Shown piece by piece: positions 36,648 to 45,705 of a stretch of 64,000 nucleotides of DNA (its first letter is position 1; the number at the start of each line of letters is the position of its first letter). The DNA is taken from assembly GCA_017465225.1 (NCBI GenBank), contig JAFTWQ010000043.1, forward strand, positions 62,001 through 126,000, written 5' to 3'. The DNA is from Bacteroidales bacterium (lineage in GTDB: Bacteria; Bacteroidota; Bacteroidia; Bacteroidales; UBA932). The position numbers and the translations under genes are program-made. Below the pieces are notes generated by a model, which was given only the letters and a program-made list of their open reading frames with translations, had not been told where the DNA came from and ran no database searches.

Positions 36648-37364
36648 TTATCTGATTGAGATGCCTTTCCAGCTTGAAGGAACAGGGGCCTCAATGGTCA
36701 TCTCTTCCTTCTTTACTGGATGGACAAATGTTATCCGGCGGGCATGAAGCGAGATGCCTCCGTCAGGATTTGAGCGCGGAGCGCCATATTTAAGGTCTCC
36801 CTTGATCGGACAGCCAAGGTTCGATAACTGGCAGCGGATCTGATGGTGACGGCCGGTCAGGAGTTCGACCTCCACAAGCCAGTAGCGGTCCGTCCTGTCG
36901 ATCTGTCTGTAATTAAGTTTTGCAAGCTTCGCGTCCTTACGGGCCGAGCCGGGACGGCATATATATGACTTGTTCTGCTTCTCGTTACGCCACATCATAT
37001 CTTCCAGGCGGCCTTCCGCCGGCTTCGGCTCCGCGCACACAAGCGCCCAATAGAACTTATGCACATCAGAGTCACGTAACATGGCATTCAGGCGTTCCAG
37101 GGCCTTGGATGTTTTGGCCAGAACCACTATTCCGCTGACAGGACGGTCCAGACGGTGAGGAAGGCCCATGAAGACCTGTCCCGGCTTGGCATCACGCTGC
37201 GCGATGAATGCCTTGTATGTCTCGGTCAGAGGCTCATCGGAAGTCTTGTCGCCCTGGACGATCTCCCCCACCTTCTTGTTCACCACAAGAAGATGATTGT
37301 CTTCATAAAGTATTCTTGATGCGAGGTCATTGAATTCCCCGGCTGATAATTGACGATATATCAT
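36648..37364 (-). CDS. RluA-family 23S rRNA/tRNA pseudouridine synthase
   Basis: This 238-residue cytoplasmic enzyme turns specific uridines in RNA into pseudouridine. The catalytic Asp is D73 in GLPHRLDRPVSGI; ELLTGRHHQIRCQLSNLGCPI and the C-terminal GISLHARRITFVHPV are the other conserved stretches. There is no S4 domain, so it belongs to the short RluA/RluC-like forms. I start it at 37364 (MIYRQLSAGEF); the longer frame to 37538 would translate tandem repeats (37390-37473) into a non-protein-like leader. Which RNA position it modifies cannot be told. Confidence 0.93.
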   Translation of the reverse strand: MIYRQLSAGEFNDLASRILYEDNHLLVVNKKVGEIVQGDKTSDEPLTETYKAFIAQRDAKPGQVFMGLPHRLDRPVSGIVVLAKTSKALERLNAMLRDSDVHKFYWALVCAEPKPAEGRLEDMMWRNEKQNKSYICRPGSARKDAKLAKLNYRQIDRTDRYWLVEVELLTGRHHQIRCQLSNLGCPIKGDLKYGAPRSNPDGGISLHARRITFVHPVKKEEMTIEAPVPSSWKGISIR

Positions 37365-37375
37365 AATATTTTTAT

Positions 37376-37473
37376 AGATCCTCACGTCGCTGCGCTCCTC
37401 AGGATGACAGTGGGGCACTGCGCTCCTCAGGATGACAGTGGGGCACTGCACGCCTAAGGATGACAACAACGGA
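37376..37473. repeat. Tandem 28-bp repeat, REP-like, upstream of the rluA-type gene
   Basis: Two identical 28-bp units (37390-37417 and 37418-37445, each with TGCGCTCCTCAGGATGACAG) are followed by a degenerate third (37446-37473). The core CTCAGGATGACA matches the arm of the inverted repeat at 37609-37683. The 353-nt gap 37365-37717 holds these two repeats, AT-rich sequence and no gene. Confidence 0.8.
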
Positions 37474-37608
37474 CACAAAAATAGTAAATATGTCATTATC
37501 CCGGATGGAATGTCACGAAAAAACTGACATTTTGACATACATTTAATTCATGCGGCCATTGGCACAAGTTTCGATATTATCCCGGTCGTCATCAGGGACG
37601 GCCGGATG

Positions 37609-37683
37609 AAGATCCTTCACTCCGTTCAGGATGACAGATTCACAGCCCACCAGATGTCATTCTGAGCGGAGCGAAGAATCTTT
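37609..37683. repeat. REP-like inverted repeat in the dnaK leader
   Basis: The arm at 37609-37636 (with CTCCGTTCAGGATGACA) and the arm at 37655-37683 (with TGTCATTCTGAGCGGAG) are imperfect reverse complements of about 28 bases around an 18-nt spacer. The sequence type, known from many Bacteroidetes genomes as a dispersed intergenic repeat, would form a long hairpin 35 nt before the dnaK start if transcribed. Confidence 0.8.
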
Positions 37684-37717
37684 AAACAGAAGAATAAATT
37701 TAAAAATTATAGGAATT

Positions 37718-39613
<1,896 letters not shown>

Positions 39614-39628
39614 TATATATAAATAATG

Positions 39629-39666
39629 CGAAAGAGGACGATTCTTAACGGATCGTCCTCTTTTGC
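39629..39666 (+). terminator. Intrinsic terminator of dnaK
   Basis: AAAGAGGACGAT (39631-39642) pairs with ATCGTCCTCTTT (39652-39663) around a 9-nt loop, followed by further T. It lies about 17 nt after the dnaK stop. Confidence 0.88.
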
Positions 39667-39675
39667 ATTGATTTC

Positions 39676-39706
39676 TTTGGATTATGCAGGAGTATTGCTA
39701 TATTTG
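39676..39706 (+). promoter_or_regulatory. Full Bacteroides-type promoter of the trpB2 attenuator
   Basis: TTTG at 39676-39679 and TATATTTG at 39699-39706 are separated by 19 nt and match TTTG-N19-TAnnTTTG. Transcription should begin within a few bases of 39711, almost at the leader-peptide ATG (39713). Confidence 0.8.
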
Positions 39707-39712
39707 TTGACA

Positions 39713-39790
39713 ATGAAGAACAACACATCATACATTTCACTCCGATGGTGGCGTCTGATTGGATTTTCCGGTCAGGCTCATACGGTATGA
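39713..39790 (+). CDS. Putative trp leader peptide with tandem Trp codons
   Basis: A 25-codon frame reads MKNNTSYISLRWWRLIGFSG plus QAHTV and ends with TGA. Codons 12 and 13 (39746-39751) are both TGG, a rare pair in so short a frame. It sits between a full promoter and an intrinsic terminator, ahead of a tryptophan synthase gene, which is the layout of a trp attenuator. The start codon lies only about seven bases after the -7 box, so it would be translated with almost no leader; I see no ribosome binding site. The peptide itself is thought to have no role beyond ribosome stalling. Confidence 0.7.
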   Translation: MKNNTSYISLRWWRLIGFSGQAHTV

Positions 39791-39858
39791 TGTAATTTAT
39801 TCTGAATAATTATCATTATCTATAATTGAAGACTGTCCGGTACAAGGATGGTCTTTTT
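39768..39858 (+). promoter_or_regulatory. Transcription attenuator: antiterminator segment and terminator before trpB2
   Basis: AAGACTGTCC (39829-39838) pairs with GGATGGTCTT (39846-39855), including two G-U pairs, around a 7-nt loop, and T continues to 39858: an intrinsic terminator 18 nt before the trpB2 start. CCGGTCAG (39768-39775), inside the leader frame 17 nt after the Trp codons, can pair with CTGTCCGG (39833-39840) at seven of eight positions and would break the terminator. A ribosome stalled on the Trp codons would leave that segment free; one that reaches the stop at 39788 would cover it. This fits classical attenuation; folding energies were not computed. Confidence 0.7.
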
Positions 39859-39876
39859 CATTTAAATCCAGGGGTT

Positions 39877-41193
39877 ATGAGACAGAAAAGATTTTTCCTG
39901 CAGGAAAACGAAATTCCTGCCCAGTGGTACAACATCATGGCAGACATGAAGAACAAGCCTATGCCGATGCTGAATCCGGTGACAAGAAAGGCTGTTACTG
40001 TCGAAGATCTTTCACAACTATTCAGCGAAGAATGTTCCAGACAGGAACTGAACACTACTGACAGGTGGATTGATATTCCGGAAGAAGTACGGGAGAAATA
40101 CACCTATTACAGAAGCACACCTCTTGTCAGAGCATATGGACTGGAAGAAGCGTTGGGAACACCTGCCCATATCTACTTCAAGAATGAAAGTGTCAGTCCT
40201 GTCGGTTCCCACAAGCTTAACTCCGCTCTTGCGCAGGCCTATTACTGCAAGAAAGAAGGAGTGACGAATATTACGACTGAAACGGGAGCCGGACAATGGG
40301 GAACTGCTCTGGCATATGCATCGAAGGTGTTCGGTCTGGAAAGCGCGGTATATCAGGTAAAGATCAGCTACGAGCAGAAGCCATACCGCCGCAGCATGAT
40401 GCAGGTTTTCGGAGCACTTGTAACCCCGTCTCCGTCTATGTCAACAAGAGCCGGCAAGGACATCCTCACCAAGATGCCGAATCATCAGGGTTCTCTTGGC
40501 ACCGCCATTTCAGAGGCCGTAGAGCTGGCAAAGATGACTCCGGGATGCAAGTATGCATTAGGTTCTGTGATGAGCCATGTGACATTGCACCAGACTGTCA
40601 TCGGACTGGAAGCGGAGAAGCAGATGGAGATGGCTGGAGAATATCCGGACACAGTCATCGCATGTTTCGGAGGCGGCTCCAACTTCGGCGGGCTGTGTTT
40701 TCCTTTCATGAGGCACAACCTGTCTGGCAAGAGAGACACCCGTTTCATCGCAGCCGAGCCGGCATCATGCCCAAAGCTCACAAAAGGAAAGTTCGGATAT
40801 GATTTCGGTGACGAGGCCGGATACACTCCCCTGTTGCCGATGTTCACATTAGGACATGACTTCATGCCTGCAAACATTCATGCCGGAGGCTTGAGATATC
40901 ATGGCGCAGGCGTCATCGCATCACAGCTTCTTAGCGAAGGGATGATTGAAGCTGCAGACATCACACAGACCGATGCATTCAAGGCGGGTTGTCTTTTTGC
41001 GGAAGCAGAGGGTATCATTCCAGCTCCGGAATCATGCCATGCCATCGCAGCCACTATTACCGAGGCTGCGAAATGCAAGGAAAGCGGCGATGCGAAAACC
41101 ATCCTTTTCTGCCTTTCCGGCCATGGGCTCATAGACATGTCTGCATATGATCAGTTCCTGGCAGGCAACATGACGGATATCAGCTTCAAATGA
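39877..41193 (+). CDS. trpB2: TrpB2-type tryptophan synthase beta subunit (PLP enzyme)
   Basis: This 438-residue enzyme joins indole and serine to tryptophan. Length, the N-terminal extension (KRFFLQENEIPAQWYN) and stretches such as YYRSTPLVRAYGLE, YFKNESVSPVGSHKLNSALAQ and TETGAGQWGTALAYA mark the TrpB2 branch, not the TrpB1 that pairs with TrpA. K113 in GSHKLNS binds PLP, and GGGSNFGG holds its phosphate. I place the start at 39877 since the upstream Met at 39826 lies in front of and translates through the attenuator hairpin. No trpA or other trp gene is adjacent, so indole salvage is a likely role. The Trp-codon leader in front supports a real link to tryptophan supply. Confidence 0.93.
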   Translation: MRQKRFFLQENEIPAQWYNIMADMKNKPMPMLNPVTRKAVTVEDLSQLFSEECSRQELNTTDRWIDIPEEVREKYTYYRSTPLVRAYGLEEALGTPAHIYFKNESVSPVGSHKLNSALAQAYYCKKEGVTNITTETGAGQWGTALAYASKVFGLESAVYQVKISYEQKPYRRSMMQVFGALVTPSPSMSTRAGKDILTKMPNHQGSLGTAISEAVELAKMTPGCKYALGSVMSHVTLHQTVIGLEAEKQMEMAGEYPDTVIACFGGGSNFGGLCFPFMRHNLSGKRDTRFIAAEPASCPKLTKGKFGYDFGDEAGYTPLLPMFTLGHDFMPANIHAGGLRYHGAGVIASQLLSEGMIEAADITQTDAFKAGCLFAEAEGIIPAPESCHAIAATITEAAKCKESGDAKTILFCLSGHGLIDMSAYDQFLAGNMTDISFK

Positions 41194-41570
41194 CTGATCA
41201 GCATGAGCTATTGAAAATCACAATTCCCTTATAATCAATATTTTAGGATATCATTGGTGGGCTAAATCCCCCACCAATAGCACTCTAAAATCCCATGGAT
41301 CAACAAGTTATATTTAACACCTCTTATTCACAAGGATGAAAGAATCAATGTTTTCCTATAGAAGTCGGAAGACCTGATGGTTTCACAAGTCAGGAAACAA
41401 CATATCTAATTATCAAGGGGTTAGATTCAGGGCTACGAATCAAGCGAAAGCATCACCCTTCGCACAACCCCCTATGGATCAACACATTAGACTCACAAAA
41501 CCCAAATGAAACTTTATTTTTTGCTTTGAGACAGGTTTTACATATCTTCGCAGACAGAAAAACGAAGACC
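41194..41570. other. 377-nt intergenic region with a hairpin and a direct repeat
   Basis: No gene is seen. A perfect 9-bp inverted repeat ATTGGTGGG/CCCACCAAT (41253-41261, 41270-41278) lies 60 nt after trpB2 but lacks a T-run, so it is at best a weak terminator. ATGGATCAACA occurs twice in the same direction (at about 41295 and 41473). No promoter with both elements is visible for the next gene. Confidence 0.5.
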
Positions 41571-42341
41571 ATGAGAGGATTGATTACCATATTGCTGGCG
41601 GGATTGGTGCTGGCCGGATGCGCAAAGCAGGAAAAGGATCTTCCACGTCCTGACATCAGCATGGCTGCTGACAGCGCTGCATATATAGAGATGCTGGAGA
41701 AGGAGATCACGCAGAAGGTGATGGAAAAGGAAAGAAACACAAGATCCATGATGCTGACCGTCATAATTCTGACAGTCATAGTGGCATCGGTGGCCGTGGA
41801 CAAGATCGCAATCGCCAAGCGCAAGACCGAAATCAGGAACAAATGGCTGAAGAGGGATATAGAGAAGCTGGAAAAGGAGAAGGAGATGCTCGCCGGAATG
41901 AAAGAGGAGGGCGTACTCAATGATGAGATGAAGATGCTTCTGGAAGACAGACTCAATGTGCTCAACGGATTCATCACGGCCCATATCTCGGGCAATTGCT
42001 CGGAGAAGGCTTATGATGAGCTTGAGAGGCTGATGAGCGACCGGAACAGCTTCATCGAATCAACCCGCATGTCTTTCATCATAGGACATCCCCGATTCCT
42101 GATATACCTGAAGGAAAAAGGGCTTTCCGACCTTGAAATCGGCTACTGCTGCCTGCATGCAATCGGGCTGCGAGGCAAGGAAATTGTCGCCTACCTCAAC
42201 AGCCGCAGCTATTACAACGCCAGCAGCGCCATCAGAAAGAAACTCGGACTTAACGAACACGACACGAACATAAACCTGTACATCCAGAAACTCCTGAAAG
42301 AGATTGACGATGAGACACCTGTAAAATCCACACAAGCATGA
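41571..42341 (+). CDS. Membrane-tethered LuxR-like helix-turn-helix protein with lipoprotein signal
   Basis: This 256-residue protein has an N-terminal lipoprotein signal (LVLAGC, Cys17), a short segment of about 40 residues, a membrane helix (about 60-77, MMLTVIILTVIVASVAVD), a charged coiled-coil stretch (about 78-125) and a C-terminal helix-turn-helix (about 180-245, LSDLEIGYCCLHAIGLRGKE, then SYYNASSAIRKKLGL) of the kind found in Bacteroidetes membrane-bound regulators with TPR sensors. Here the sensor part is nearly absent. If the helix crosses the inner membrane, the HTH faces the cytoplasm and the short N-terminal part the periplasm. The start at 41571 begins the signal. It overlaps the next gene by four bases. 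Confidence 0.7.
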   Translation: MRGLITILLAGLVLAGCAKQEKDLPRPDISMAADSAAYIEMLEKEITQKVMEKERNTRSMMLTVIILTVIVASVAVDKIAIAKRKTEIRNKWLKRDIEKLEKEKEMLAGMKEEGVLNDEMKMLLEDRLNVLNGFITAHISGNCSEKAYDELERLMSDRNSFIESTRMSFIIGHPRFLIYLKEKGLSDLEIGYCCLHAIGLRGKEIVAYLNSRSYYNASSAIRKKLGLNEHDTNINLYIQKLLKEIDDETPVKSTQA

Positions 42342-42721
42342 GAAGCAAGTATGAAGATCCTATAAGCGGCATCCTTCTGGCCTTGGGAGGCTGTTTCGGC
42401 GGTCTGGGCACATTCCAGGCAAGCCCCGACTCAATACCAGGAACAGCATTCATAATCATCCAGACCATTTTCATCGGCCTTTTCATCTTCCGTTTCATCA
42501 GAATGTGGATGAACAAGGAATACAATCCCCCTACACGATGGCTGCCGTATCTGAAGCTTGTCGAGGCCGTATTATGGTTCCTTGTCATCATAGTCTGGTG
42601 GAATGAAGCAAACAGCAGAGACGAAATCTTCGGCATCGGCATAATGATCTTCATCATGATCTATGGAGCCAAAGATGTCTATGATGCAATAAAACTCCTT
42701 ATAATGAACAAAAACAGATAG
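42338..42721 (+). CDS. Small integral membrane protein, unknown function
   Basis: This 127-residue protein has three or four predicted membrane helices (about 9-25, 34-54, 72-90, 98-115) and no motif that I recognise. Its ATG overlaps the stop of the HTH gene (ATGA), so the two are very likely translated together, and a third small frame follows after 2 nt. It may help anchor or control the HTH protein; this is guesswork from context only. Confidence 0.7.
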   Translation: MRSKYEDPISGILLALGGCFGGLGTFQASPDSIPGTAFIIIQTIFIGLFIFRFIRMWMNKEYNPPTRWLPYLKLVEAVLWFLVIIVWWNEANSRDEIFGIGIMIFIMIYGAKDVYDAIKLLIMNKNR

Positions 42722-42723
42722 CC

Positions 42724-42852
42724 ATGGATTTCTGGGATATCGCATACACATTCATCATTCCGGCATTGGCCGGAGGCATACTCGGGCCGATATATGCCCG
42801 ATGGTTCCGCTGGTGGCGCAGAGGCCGTAAACAGAAGAAGGCTAATAGCTGA
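42724..42852 (+). CDS. Very small membrane protein (42 residues)
   Basis: A frame of 42 codons starts two bases after the previous stop: MDFWDIAYTFIIPALAGGIL, then a Trp/Arg/Lys-rich tail (WFRWWRRGRKQKK). This reads as one membrane helix followed by a basic end facing the cytoplasm, a common plan for small membrane proteins. It overlaps the end of the converging receptor gene by 11 bases. Tight spacing supports it as a real gene; no homologue is known to me. Confidence 0.5.
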   Translation: MDFWDIAYTFIIPALAGGILGPIYARWFRWWRRGRKQKKANS

Positions 42853-45130
42853 GCTTCACGCCGAGATAGAAGCTGCGAGGGGCTGCAGGGCCGTAGATGT
42901 AGCCTGAATCGCGGTCCGGTCCCTGATCGAAGTCGTCCTGGAAGGCATTGAATATGTTCTGGACGCCGGCATTGAGCTGAAGCTTTATGTTGTTGTAAAG
43001 CTTGAAATCATATGCAGCCTTGAAGTTCATATCAAAGAAACCCTTGGTGGTCTCCGTACGGTTGGCCTCGATCCAGCCCGCGTGATGCTCCACAAGCATG
43101 CTTCCTGTATATGTACCGCTCAATGAGAGCATGAACTGCTTCAAAGGATTGTATGATGCCACGAAATAGCCGTAGAAATCCGGAGTACGGAACATCTGCG
43201 TGGTAGCCTCGACATCATCAGCCCATGCATGGGCCTCCTTATAGTTCGAGCGCTGGAGGGTCACGCCTGCCTGCATCTGCCACAGGCTCTTGTATGCAAG
43301 CTTTCCTTCAATGTTTCCGCCATATACACGGGCTCCCGACTCATTGCGTCTCTCCTTGATCAGCACACCGTTCTCTACACCGATTTCGGTCAATGCAAAT
43401 ACATCAGAAAGATCGGTAAAGAATCCCTCGAGGAGCAGATTTCCCTGCCAGCTGCCCCAGCTATGGTACATATCGGCCGACAGGCTGACGCTCTGTGACT
43501 TCTCGACCCTCAGATCATCCGCAAGACGTATCATGGATACGATTCCTCCTACATTGTCGATATGAAGGTCCTCATCAAACGCCTGCGGCGCACGGAATCC
43601 ATATGAATAGCTTGCGCGAAGGTTCACATTCTTCGTAGGATTGTATCGCAGGTTGGCGCGAGGGCTGAAGATGATGCCGTTGATGAGATTATGCTTGTCC
43701 AGACGGCCTCCGAGGAGGAAACTCCAGCGCGCATTCTTCCACTCGTTCTGCAGATATGCGCTTCCGATACGGATCATCTGGTCGGTAAGACGGTCATATC
43801 CCCACATATTGTCCTTGAGATGGTCATGGTTGTATTCGATTCCGGCAGTAAGGTCAGCAGGCATGAATATGCAGTTGTCAAACTTATACACATACTGACT
43901 TCCGAGGACCCATGTAAGGTCATAAGTCTCTCCATATGCATTCGGATCCATTCCGGCTCCGTAGTAGCTTTCGCGGTTGATGTGCTGCACCGAGCCGAAC
44001 ACATTCAGACGATGCTTTTCATCACGCGAGAACCAGTCATATTTGAGGGATCCGGTATTGATGCTGTGGCGTACCTGCTCAGCAATCATGGCCTCATGAG
44101 GAGGAAGATGGAGATTGTCTCCGCCGCGACGATATTCCTGAAGATGATGGTACTCGGCAGTAACCTTGCTGTAAAGGCCTGTCTTGATGTATCCGCGCAT
44201 GCCGAGTGTCTGGCCGCTCATTTCGGTGAGTTCGGTAAAACCGTCCCCGTCATGGTCATATCCATCCTTCTGACGGTTTTGTCCGAAGACAGCGATTCCC
44301 ATCTTGTTGTCTTCAGTCACAAGAGATGCATTGAGAGAAGTATTGTTGTCAAATGCTCCCGCTCCATTGATACTGCTTATGGTATGAGCCAAGGAAGCTG
44401 AATTACGGACTGGTTCCTTTGTGATGATATTGATTGTTCCGGCAATGGCTGATGAACCGAAAAGAGCCGAACCTCCGCCTCTCATGACCTCTACCCTATC
44501 GACCATATTTGCTGGAAGCTGCTCGATGCCATAGACTCCGGCAAGGGCGCTGAATATAGGACGCGAATCTATAAGTATCTGGGTATAAGGTCCGTCAAGA
44601 CCATTGATACGTACCTGCTGGTAGCTGCAGTTCTGGCAATTGTTCTCAACGCGGACTCCAGGCTGGAATACAAGTCCCTGCGACAGAGAGGTTGCGTTTA
44701 CCTTGTCGTATGTATCCATATTGACCACATTGACAAGGGTCGGAGCCATCATCCTCGTAGTCTCGCTCCTGTTTGCAGAAACGACGACGCCGTCAAGAAG
44801 GACATTATCTTCTTCAACAAAGAAATTCACTTCAAGAGAGACCCCGTCCTTCAGGACTATTTCCTTGGAAACGGTCTTGTATCCCACTCCAGACACCTGA
44901 AGTACGAATGTACCTTCCGGAAGATGCTCTAGGAAATAATGACCGGTATCACCGGTAGTTGTACCTACCGTCGTTCCCTTCAGCGAGACGACAAGAAAAG
45001 GGACATGTTCCCCGGTATTCCTGTCAAGAACATGACCGTGTACGCTTGCTTCAGTATGTTTTCTATCAGTTGCAAAGAGAAGTGCGGGCATAAGAAAAGC
45101 CCACAGAAATATAAGGATTCTGGTTTTCAC
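42842..45130 (-). CDS. TonB-dependent receptor (non-SusC type) with N-terminal regulatory-like domain
   Basis: This outer-membrane receptor of about 762 residues has a signal peptide (KTRILIFLWAFLMPALLFA), a carboxypeptidase-regulatory-like domain (about 30-110), a plug with NNCQNCSYQQVRINGLDGPY and GGGSALFGSSAIAGTINIIT, and a 22-strand barrel ending GVKLSY. It has no SusD partner. This receptor type is usually linked to iron, heme, cobalamin or metals, and the CxxC in the plug is typical of the subgroup; the substrate is unknown. The frame is open to an ATG at 45187, but a promoter box lies inside that stretch (45157-45164), so I favour the GTG at 45130 directly before the signal peptide. 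Confidence 0.85.
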   Translation of the reverse strand: MKTRILIFLWAFLMPALLFATDRKHTEASVHGHVLDRNTGEHVPFLVVSLKGTTVGTTTGDTGHYFLEHLPEGTFVLQVSGVGYKTVSKEIVLKDGVSLEVNFFVEEDNVLLDGVVVSANRSETTRMMAPTLVNVVNMDTYDKVNATSLSQGLVFQPGVRVENNCQNCSYQQVRINGLDGPYTQILIDSRPIFSALAGVYGIEQLPANMVDRVEVMRGGGSALFGSSAIAGTINIITKEPVRNSASLAHTISSINGAGAFDNNTSLNASLVTEDNKMGIAVFGQNRQKDGYDHDGDGFTELTEMSGQTLGMRGYIKTGLYSKVTAEYHHLQEYRRGGDNLHLPPHEAMIAEQVRHSINTGSLKYDWFSRDEKHRLNVFGSVQHINRESYYGAGMDPNAYGETYDLTWVLGSQYVYKFDNCIFMPADLTAGIEYNHDHLKDNMWGYDRLTDQMIRIGSAYLQNEWKNARWSFLLGGRLDKHNLINGIIFSPRANLRYNPTKNVNLRASYSYGFRAPQAFDEDLHIDNVGGIVSMIRLADDLRVEKSQSVSLSADMYHSWGSWQGNLLLEGFFTDLSDVFALTEIGVENGVLIKERRNESGARVYGGNIEGKLAYKSLWQMQAGVTLQRSNYKEAHAWADDVEATTQMFRTPDFYGYFVASYNPLKQFMLSLSGTYTGSMLVEHHAGWIEANRTETTKGFFDMNFKAAYDFKLYNNIKLQLNAGVQNIFNAFQDDFDQGPDRDSGYIYGPAAPRSFYLGVKLSY

Positions 45131-45156
45131 AATCTTGAATTTTAAATTTCGGTGGG

Positions 45157-45186
45157 CAAATTTACTGCTGACATACCGAATCAGCA
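45157..45186 (-). promoter_or_regulatory. Promoter of the TonB-dependent receptor
   Basis: On the minus strand TAAATTTG (45157-45164) is a -7 box, and ATTG (45184-45187) lies 19 nt upstream as a near-match to the -33 TTTG. Transcription would start near 45150, which rules out the ATG at 45187 as the start of the receptor. Confidence 0.6.
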
Positions 45187-45215
45187 ATAGCTATTTATTG
45201 GTATTCAAGGCCTGC

Positions 45216-45686
45216 TTATTCTACCGGAACAGACTCGACTCTGACGAATTTCTGGATGAATTCCGGATCATCTTTCGCGACCCAGATCATCGAATCAGAG
45301 GTAAGGTCCTTCACGATATAACGGTGAGCCCAGTCGCCTGAATCATGGTCATAGTTGCCACGGATTATCGCTCCCAGTTCCGGGTCAGTCTCGATGAAAT
45401 ATGAGCCTGTAACCTTGTGAGGCACATTGCCGAAGCTGTCGATATTCTGGTACATCGTATATGTCCTGTCATTGCGCACAATGTCAAGATATACATAAGT
45501 GCCCGATGTCAGGGACGTTCCGTTCCATTCCACCAGTTCCCACTGGCCAGAAATGTTGTTTGCATTGACATCAAGATATATTTCCTCAGGCTGGGTCTGG
45601 TCATTCACATCGCATGACACCGCAACAAACACACATGCGGCAAGAGCAGCCATTAATCTTTTGATTCTGTTCATATTATCGTTCAT
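45216..45686 (-). CDS. Small lipocalin-like lipoprotein, last gene of the protease operon
   Basis: This 156-residue protein has a lipoprotein signal with Cys in VAVSC (about residue 25) and a beta-rich domain with ISGQWELVEWNGT at the start, the opening often seen in Bacteroidetes lipocalin-like proteins. Other parts (YVYLDIVRNDRTYTMYQ, SGDWAHRYIVKDLTSDSMIW) fit a small beta-barrel. The Met four codons downstream (45674) is an equally good start. It is 19 nt after the DUF1573 gene and ends 85 nt before the receptor's start region. Its function is unknown. Confidence 0.65.
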   Translation of the reverse strand: MNDNMNRIKRLMAALAACVFVAVSCDVNDQTQPEEIYLDVNANNISGQWELVEWNGTSLTSGTYVYLDIVRNDRTYTMYQNIDSFGNVPHKVTGSYFIETDPELGAIIRGNYDHDSGDWAHRYIVKDLTSDSMIWVAKDDPEFIQKFVRVESVPVE

Positions 45687-45705
45687 TTATCTTTTTCAAA
45701 TTTCC

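Noticed and set aside
37390-37473. Possible CRISPR array
   Set aside because: The 28-bp units are directly adjacent with no spacers, and no cas genes are near.
37365-37538. 58-codon N-terminal extension of the RluA-type protein
   Set aside because: It runs through the tandem 28-bp repeats and does not resemble the family.
37631-37717. 29-codon N-terminal extension of DnaK
   Set aside because: It is a translation of the REP-like repeat; all DnaK proteins start at [14 protein letters not shown] or equivalent.
39826-39876. Upstream ATG for TrpB2
   Set aside because: This frame starts just before the attenuator terminator and would need translation through it; family members begin near MRQKRFFL.
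41253-41278. Hairpin after trpB2 as an intrinsic terminator
   Set aside because: The 9-bp stem is perfect but no T-run follows on either strand, so it is listed only as an inverted repeat.
45131-45187. ATG at 45187 as start of the TonB-dependent receptor
   Set aside because: A promoter -7 box lies inside this stretch, so the ATG would be upstream of the transcript; the signal peptide begins at the GTG at 45130.
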